Shown here one piece after another: positions 6,511 through 11,009 of a DNA stretch of 11,009 nt. Made by a program: the position numbers and the translations under genes. A model generated the notes under the pieces. That model was not told the origin of the DNA, searched no databases, and was given only the letters and a program-made list of their open reading frames with translations. Numbering within the stretch: position 1 is the first letter of the stretch; each line of letters opens with the position of its first letter. Source of the DNA: an uncultured Mycoplasmatota bacterium (lineage in GTDB: Bacteria; Bacillota_I; Bacilli_A; RF39; UBA660); the NCBI GenBank assembly GCA_900552235.1, contig URYZ01000028.1, forward strand, positions 1 to 11,009. The letters are read 5' to 3'.

Positions 6511-8001
6511 ATGAAGAAAAAAATTATATATTTATTTTTAGGGTTATTTATAATGCCTATTTTAAATGTCAAAGCCGCAAGTGGCTATTATGACATATAT
6601 ACATCAAATAAAAAACCTAGTCCAGGTAGTACATTTACAGTAACAGTTAAATGTGTAAGTAAAACAAGTGAAAAAATAGGTTTATGTGAGTATACACTTG
6701 ATTATGATTCATCAAAGATAAAATTAATAAGTGAACACGATACTGCATCTTGCCATGATGGATATTGTGCTTATAATGCTTTTAGTACACTAAGTGCTAA
6801 AACATTTACATTTAAAGCTATCGCAACAGGATACTCAAGAATATCTGTAAAATCTTATTCAATATTATCAATAGATACAGAAAAGCCTATTACAACTACT
6901 GTTGATCCTACTGCTGTTACAATTAAAAACCCTGAACCTACAAAGCCTGTTACTTATTCAACAAATAATAATTTAAAAAGTCTAACTATTACAGGTTATA
7001 ATTTAGAGCAAACATTTAATAAAGATACTTTAACTTACACTGTTAAAGTCCCCTCTTCAGTTGAAGAAATAACTATTAATGCTACAAAAGAAGACTCAAC
7101 TGCTAATATTGTTGGAACTGGCAAATTTAAAGTTAGCGAGGGAGAAAATAAATTTGATATAATTGTTACAAGTCAAAAAGGAACTAAAAAAACTTATACA
7201 ATTAAAGTAACTGTTTTAGATGAAAAACCTATTGACGTTAAAATAAATAATAATACTTATACTATCATAAAAAGAAAATCAAGTTTAAAAATCCCAGAAT
7301 CAGGATTATTTACTGATAAAGAAATAACTATAAATGATACTAAAATACCTGCATTATATAATGAAACTACTAATTATACTTTAATTGGTTTAAAAGATAA
7401 TGATGGTAATAGTAATTTATATATTTACAATGAAGAAGATAACTCTTATACTCTATACCAAGAAATGATATTTAACATGGTTAAAGTAAATATTATTGAT
7501 AAAAAAGTTGATAATTTAGAAAGTGAAAAAATAAATATAAATGATAATGAAATAACTGCATATAAATTAACAAATAACTATTATTTATTCTATGCTACTA
7601 ATATTGAAACTTCTGCTACTAATCTATATATGTATGAAGTACATGAAGGAACAATTCAAATATTTAATAAAGATCTTGTAACTACATTTGAAAAAAAACT
7701 GGAAGATACAAAATATTTAGTTTATATTATGTCTGGATTATCTGTTTTATTTGGAATACTAATAATAATCGTAGCTACTTCTAAAAATAAAAAACATAAG
7801 AAAAAAGATAAAGAAAAAACTATTTTAAATGAAGATAAAAAAAGTAAAAAAGATAACAACCTTGAATGGACAAAAGAAGTAAAAAAAGTAGATAAAAAAT
7901 TAGTCCTAGAAAAAGAAGATAAAACTAAAAGTATTAAAGAAGTAGAAAAAGATTTAAAAAAAGAAATCGATAAAGCAAAAAAAGAACTAGATAAGGAATA
8001 A
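6511..8001 (+). CDS. Membrane-anchored cohesin-like surface protein
   Basis: A 496-residue protein, second gene of the operon (AGGAGG 6 nt before ATG 6511). Residues 1-22 form a signal peptide ending VKA. Residues about 24-140 look like a cohesin: a first strand, then PSPGSTFTVTV, IGLCEYTLDYDSSKIKL and AKTFTFKAIATG. This order matches cohesin beta-sandwiches, which bind dockerins. A cadherin-like beta-sandwich follows (about 150-235), similar to that of the upstream enzyme. Residues 240-395 are unrecognised. A single membrane helix (about 402-423) and a 73-residue Lys/Glu-rich cytoplasmic tail, probably helical, close the protein. The cohesin domain has four Cys (48, 59, 81, 86), unusual for cohesins. 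Likely role: hold the upstream dockerin hydrolase at the membrane surface. The cohesin call rests on pattern and context; another immunoglobulin-like carrier domain is the alternative. Confidence 0.78.
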   Translation: MKKKIIYLFLGLFIMPILNVKAASGYYDIYTSNKKPSPGSTFTVTVKCVSKTSEKIGLCEYTLDYDSSKIKLISEHDTASCHDGYCAYNAFSTLSAKTFTFKAIATGYSRISVKSYSILSIDTEKPITTTVDPTAVTIKNPEPTKPVTYSTNNNLKSLTITGYNLEQTFNKDTLTYTVKVPSSVEEITINATKEDSTANIVGTGKFKVSEGENKFDIIVTSQKGTKKTYTIKVTVLDEKPIDVKINNNTYTIIKRKSSLKIPESGLFTDKEITINDTKIPALYNETTNYTLIGLKDNDGNSNLYIYNEEDNSYTLYQEMIFNMVKVNIIDKKVDNLESEKININDNEITAYKLTNNYYLFYATNIETSATNLYMYEVHEGTIQIFNKDLVTTFEKKLEDTKYLVYIMSGLSVLFGILIIIVATSKNKKHKKKDKEKTILNEDKKSKKDNNLEWTKEVKKVDKKLVLEKEDKTKSIKEVEKDLKKEIDKAKKELDKE

Positions 8002-8016
8002 ACCTATCTAGTTTTT
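7977..8016. terminator. Bidirectional terminator between the convergent surface-protein genes
   Basis: A 9-bp stem AACTAGATA/TATCTAGTT (7985-7993 and 8005-8013) with an inner GG/CC extension is flanked by five T on the right (8012-8016) and seven A on the left (7977-7983). It can therefore stop transcripts from both sides. The stop codon of the cohesin-like gene (7999-8001) lies in its loop, and the opposing gene ends 22 nt away. Confidence 0.9.
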
Positions 8017-8022
8017 ATATCT

Positions 8023-10317
8023 TTATTTATTTTCTTTTTGATTTGTTTTATCTTTTTCTTCATCAAAATTTAATTCTTCTTCTTTTTCATTTCTGTTCAT
8101 AAAATAAACTATTAATGTTCCTAAAAGTACAATTAATGCTATTTTAAGAATGCTTGGTAATAAATTTTCTTCATTTTCCTTATTATCTTCTATATTCTTA
8201 TTATCATCTTGTCTATTATCATTTGCTGGAGTTTTAGAAGGATTATTACTTGAATTATTACTATCATCATTTATACTATTATCTACATAAATAACTTTTG
8301 CTTCTTCTTCTTTTGGTAATTCAACATTAACTACTTTTTTATGTATTACATTTGATATTTCTTTTATATTAATCTTTTCTTTATTACTTAAATAAGAAAT
8401 AACATCAACCATACTAAATATACTATCTTCTTCCATATCTTTAGTATCTTCATAACAAAGAGTAATTAATTTTTCATCATTTATAAAATCTTCTAATCCT
8501 ATTATTCTAGTAGGATTAGTAATATCATTAACTTTTAATTTATCATTTAAATATGTAATACTATCAAAATCTAAATTATTAGATATATTTATATCAAATA
8601 ATATACCAGTTACTACATTATCTGTTTTTAAAGTAATTGTATAATATATTTTATTATCTTCTTTTGTTGTTGTAATAACATAATTTGCAGTAGTAGTAAT
8701 ATCAACTTCCGAACCATTAACTTTATTATTTGCTATCATTAAATCTTCAAAATCAACTTCTAAATCACCATTTAAATCTAATTTAAATAAATCAACTTCA
8801 TCTAATTCATCATTTTTTAATAATTTATCTCTAAATAAATTTATATCACTATTATCAAGAATAAAATCATTATTTAAATCCCCTCTTATAATAATTTCAT
8901 AAGTACGAATTAACACATTATTTTTATCATATATTGATATTTCAAATTTACCATCATCATCTATTTCATACAAATTTCTATATATTATATTTTGCTCTAA
9001 AACTTCTTTTGTTATTTTAATTAATGTATCTATAATAAAATATTTTCCTTTTATTTCAAATGTTATATCTTCATTTTCAATATCCATATCATAAAAACTT
9101 AATTTAATTGTATATATTCTTTCTTTTATTTCTTTATTAATATAAGTTAAAGGTAATAATTCATATAATTTATCAATATTATCTTCTTCAGTTAAATCAT
9201 TATTATCTATCATTTCTTCAAGATATTTAATAGCTAATTCTTTATTTAATTCATTTCTTTTTTCATTTATATTAGAAAGCAATGTATTAATAGTAGCTGT
9301 ATCACTAGGTCTTCTTTCTAAATATGCTTCAATTTTAGCATTAAGTAAAACTAAATTATTTTCATTATCTACAACATCTTTTAAAACTGAAATATTATTT
9401 AAATTATAATAATTAGTTTTATCTATAGTTGTATCAACTAAATTATACTTATTATTTAAATCATTTAATAATACATCTAATCCTAATGCTATATAATCTT
9501 TATTATTTGATTTAAATGTGTTATAAATGCGATTAGCATCATTTTTAATATCATCTATTTTACTATCTAATTGTTTATAATTATCAATAGTAAATACAAT
9601 ACTTTCTAAATAACTTATTTTTTCTTTAAGTAATGTTATTACATCTTCATTATCTACTTCCATATTAGGATTATTACCTAATAGTAATTCATTATCTTTA
9701 TATGTTTTACTATCATTTATTAAATTATTAATATACAATATTGTATTTTCTTTTTTTGTTTTTAAATTATTATACACTGTTTCATATTCTGTTATTTTAT
9801 CATTATAAAAACTATTATATGCTACGATATTATCATTTAATGTTTTAAAATAATTATTAATTAAAACATTAGATATTTCATCTTTAGTTAATAATGTATA
9901 CCCTACTTCATCTTTAGTATATTTAATATCTTCTAAAATATTAACATCAAGTAAAATATCACTTGAAAAATTAAGATTATATTCTTCTAATTTTTCATTA
10001 AAATAAGTTTCAATAAGACTTTTTAAAGATACTTTATTATCTAATAATAATTCATTCTCATTTAAAGTATTATTATCATTTTCAACATTTTTTTCTATTA
10101 AGTCAATAGCAAATTTAAATGTTTCATCATCTATATATTTTGTTTCATTTTTACTTACTTCTAATTTTGTTTTTAAATTATTATATGTAGTTTTAGTATT
10201 AGTTATATAATTATAAACATCACCACTTGTTAAAGCATTAACACACAAAGGAGATAGAAAACTACTTATCATTGAAATAAGCATCAAAATAGTTATAATT
10301 TTTTTTGTTTTTTTCAT
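8023..10317 (-). CDS. Large membrane-anchored surface protein with dockerin-like and cohesin-like domains
   Basis: A 764-residue protein. A signal peptide (1-28, ending VNA) precedes an ectodomain of about 370 residues rich in Asn, Lys and Leu that looks helical and is not recognised. A small beta module (about 415-478) ends in EIIIRGD and leads into two calcium loops, D480-N482-D484-D491 and D514-N516-D518-D525, spaced like a dockerin. A cohesin-like stretch follows (about 540-665, with VVTGILFDINISNNLDF). An Asp/Asn-rich linker (679-718), a membrane helix (about 720-740) and a 24-residue charged cytoplasmic tail complete it. ATG 10317 has GAGGA 7 nt upstream; TTG 10323 is too close to that site. 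It could be an adaptor that docks to one partner and receives another, or an intramolecular dockerin-cohesin pair. The loops are clear; the cohesin call is moderate. Confidence 0.75.
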   Translation of the reverse strand: MKKTKKIITILMLISMISSFLSPLCVNALTSGDVYNYITNTKTTYNNLKTKLEVSKNETKYIDDETFKFAIDLIEKNVENDNNTLNENELLLDNKVSLKSLIETYFNEKLEEYNLNFSSDILLDVNILEDIKYTKDEVGYTLLTKDEISNVLINNYFKTLNDNIVAYNSFYNDKITEYETVYNNLKTKKENTILYINNLINDSKTYKDNELLLGNNPNMEVDNEDVITLLKEKISYLESIVFTIDNYKQLDSKIDDIKNDANRIYNTFKSNNKDYIALGLDVLLNDLNNKYNLVDTTIDKTNYYNLNNISVLKDVVDNENNLVLLNAKIEAYLERRPSDTATINTLLSNINEKRNELNKELAIKYLEEMIDNNDLTEEDNIDKLYELLPLTYINKEIKERIYTIKLSFYDMDIENEDITFEIKGKYFIIDTLIKITKEVLEQNIIYRNLYEIDDDGKFEISIYDKNNVLIRTYEIIIRGDLNNDFILDNSDINLFRDKLLKNDELDEVDLFKLDLNGDLEVDFEDLMIANNKVNGSEVDITTTANYVITTTKEDNKIYYTITLKTDNVVTGILFDINISNNLDFDSITYLNDKLKVNDITNPTRIIGLEDFINDEKLITLCYEDTKDMEEDSIFSMVDVISYLSNKEKINIKEISNVIHKKVVNVELPKEEEAKVIYVDNSINDDSNNSSNNPSKTPANDNRQDDNKNIEDNKENEENLLPSILKIALIVLLGTLIVYFMNRNEKEEELNFDEEKDKTNQKENK

Positions 10318-10350
10318 ACGCAAATCCTCTTTTCTATTATTTATAATTTA

Positions 10351-10379
10351 ATTATATAAATAAAGTATAAATATAGCAA
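10351..10379 (-). promoter_or_regulatory. Promoter of the large dockerin/cohesin-like gene
   Basis: On the minus strand TTGCTA (10374-10379), a 17-nt spacer and TATAAT (10351-10356) lie 33 nt before ATG 10317. It follows the terminator of the upstream gene, so this gene is transcribed on its own. Confidence 0.85.
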
Positions 10380-10399
10380 CTTTGTTTACACTTTTTTAC

Positions 10400-10433
10400 A
10401 AAAAAACTTCAAAAACATTTAGTCTTTAAAGTT
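10400..10433 (-). terminator. Rho-independent terminator of the right-edge gene
   Basis: A 12-bp stem with two G-U pairs (10422-10433 with 10405-10416) closes a 5-nt loop and ends in a T-run on the minus strand. It lies 17 nt after the stop codon at 10451-10453. Confidence 0.85.
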
Positions 10434-10450
10434 AATTTATTTATCAAATA

Positions 10451-11009
10451 TTATACCCCAAGTGTATATGGTGAACTTGAAGTTCCATTTCCTCCGGTGA
10501 TTTGTGCGGAAGATATTAGATATAAAACTGGCCGAACACCTTCCTGAGTGCCGGGCTGAGGGTCGCCGCTGTACACAAACCCATCCGAATTGACACGGAA
10601 CGCACCGTAACCGCCACTGGCATTCGGAGTCAATAGCCACTCATCAATGCCTTTAAATAACCAGTTATTGTTTTTACATGTAGCATTATCATAATTAACA
10701 AGTGTTTGCGTACACTCATCACTTACTGCATATCCATAGTCACTGGCATACATTAGTCCTAGTTTCCCAACCCAACTATTTGGATTTGTTCCATAGAAAA
10801 ATTCATTGCTTGTTGTATTTTGTATTTTTCTTTCATATTGATACATTACATCTTTTTGAATTTCAGATGTATTATACCCACCTAAATAATATTTTGTATT
10901 TCCTATCATACTTTTTGATGTACTATCTAAACTATTTAAATATGTTGTATTAAGTTCTGTATTTAATGTTGCTGGTCTAGCCCAATTATTTGAATTACTT
11001 GTATCCCAA
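10451..11009 (-). CDS. C-terminal part of a secreted-type protein with a DUF6273/C-type-lectin-like domain (5' end outside window)
   Basis: The frame is open to the window edge; 185 residues are visible. Landmarks are WARPATLNTELN, MIGNTKYYLGGY, WVGKLGLMYASDYGYA, two cysteines (visible residues 99 and 111) that probably pair, then NNWLF, EWLLTP, YGAFRVNSDGFV, GVRPVLYL and ITGGNGTSSSPYTL at the end. This order matches a family common in gut Firmicutes, in which a Trp-Leu-x-Ser/Thr-Pro ... Asp-Gly-x-Val ... Gly-Val-Arg-Pro segment is variable and sometimes targeted by diversity-generating retroelements (from memory of the family). Such domains are usually exported or pilin-linked; the N-terminus needed to tell is missing. 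The codons from Trp124 to Pro160 (10529-10639) are GC-rich, unlike the rest. The first internal ATG (10907-10909) is not the start. Confidence 0.75.
   Translation of the reverse strand, partial: WDTSNSNNWARPATLNTELNTTYLNSLDSTSKSMIGNTKYYLGGYNTSEIQKDVMYQYERKIQNTTSNEFFYGTNPNSWVGKLGLMYASDYGYAVSDECTQTLVNYDNATCKNNNWLFKGIDEWLLTPNASGGYGAFRVNSDGFVYSGDPQPGTQEGVRPVLYLISSAQITGGNGTSSSPYTLGV
10529..10639 (-). other. GC-rich in-frame block, candidate variable region or imported segment
   Basis: Bases 10531-10630 are 61% G+C by count, whereas the adjacent 10381-10440 is 17%. The block spans exactly the codons from EWLLTP to GVRP. It uses codons such as GCC, GGC, CCG, TCG, CCC and CGG that are scarce elsewhere in the window. 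The reading frame and family motifs continue unbroken through both borders, so this is a replacement within the gene rather than an insertion. Coding-strand A is only about 16% here, as expected after adenine-directed mutagenesis but also for DNA of GC-rich origin. Confidence 0.7.

Noticed and set aside
10240..10317. Lipoprotein signal in the 10317 product (Cys25 in LSPLC)
   Set aside because: The residues before Cys do not fit a lipobox; cleavage after VNA at residue 28 by signal peptidase I fits better, and the protein has its own C-terminal membrane helix.
10473..10485. Small palindrome GAACTTGAAGTTC downstream of the GC-rich block, as a possible retrohoming hairpin
   Set aside because: The stem has only 5 bp with a 3-nt loop and lies some 45 bp beyond the block, unlike the larger hairpin close to the variable region in known systems. 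It encodes ordinary Gly/Thr/Ser codons.
10437..10640. Alternative minus-strand frame through the GC-rich block
   Set aside because: It overlaps the lectin-like reading frame, which keeps family motifs on both sides of the block; this frame exists only because the GC-rich stretch has few stop codons.
10702..10953. Plus-strand frame opposite the right-edge gene
   Set aside because: No ribosome binding site, and the product is a low-complexity His/Tyr/Leu string complementary to the real frame.
1..11009. CRISPR array, insertion sequence or prophage genes
   Set aside because: No regularly spaced repeats, transposase, terminal inverted repeats, integrase or phage structural genes were seen on either strand.

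Overview
The window comes from a very AT-rich, Gram-positive-type bacterium, most likely a gut-associated member of the Bacilli/Mycoplasmatota-like clades (inferred from composition and gene types). The genes use TGG for Trp and every visible stop codon is TAA. The tRNA carries an encoded CCA. Shine-Dalgarno sites are strong, and promoters follow the TTGnnn-17-TATAAT pattern. The peptidoglycan hydrolase, the cell-surface scaffold-like proteins and a lipoprotein suggest a cell with an envelope beyond the bare membrane.

Left part (1-4134), all on the minus strand and organised as short units with their own promoters. From right to left these are tRNA-Cys(GCA), a cysteine-containing lipoprotein, a cytosolic transglutaminase-like protein, the ribosome-associated GTPase TypA/BipA, and the first codon of a gene running off the left edge. 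The promoter of that edge gene has a run of eight G in its spacer, a possible phase-variation switch.

Centre (4135-10323): a cohesin/dockerin-type surface locus. A two-gene plus-strand operon encodes a secreted SH3b-glucosaminidase ending in a type I dockerin-like domain, then a membrane-anchored protein with a cohesin-like domain. Facing it, across a shared bidirectional terminator, is a large minus-strand gene. Its product combines a helical ectodomain, a dockerin-like pair of calcium loops, a cohesin-like domain and a C-terminal membrane anchor. Together they look like a small membrane-tethered cellulosome-like assembly built around a peptidoglycan hydrolase rather than a plant-fibre enzyme. 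This is inferred from domain architecture; the cohesin calls are the least certain part.

Right edge (10400-11009): the 3' part of a minus-strand gene for a secreted-type protein with a C-terminal domain resembling the C-type-lectin/DUF6273-like domains of gut Firmicutes. A block of about 110 bp, in frame, has about 60% GC against a background of about 20-30%. It coincides with the segment that is hypervariable in that domain family, so a diversity-generating retroelement variable region or an imported gene segment should be considered. No reverse transcriptase or template repeat is visible in this window.
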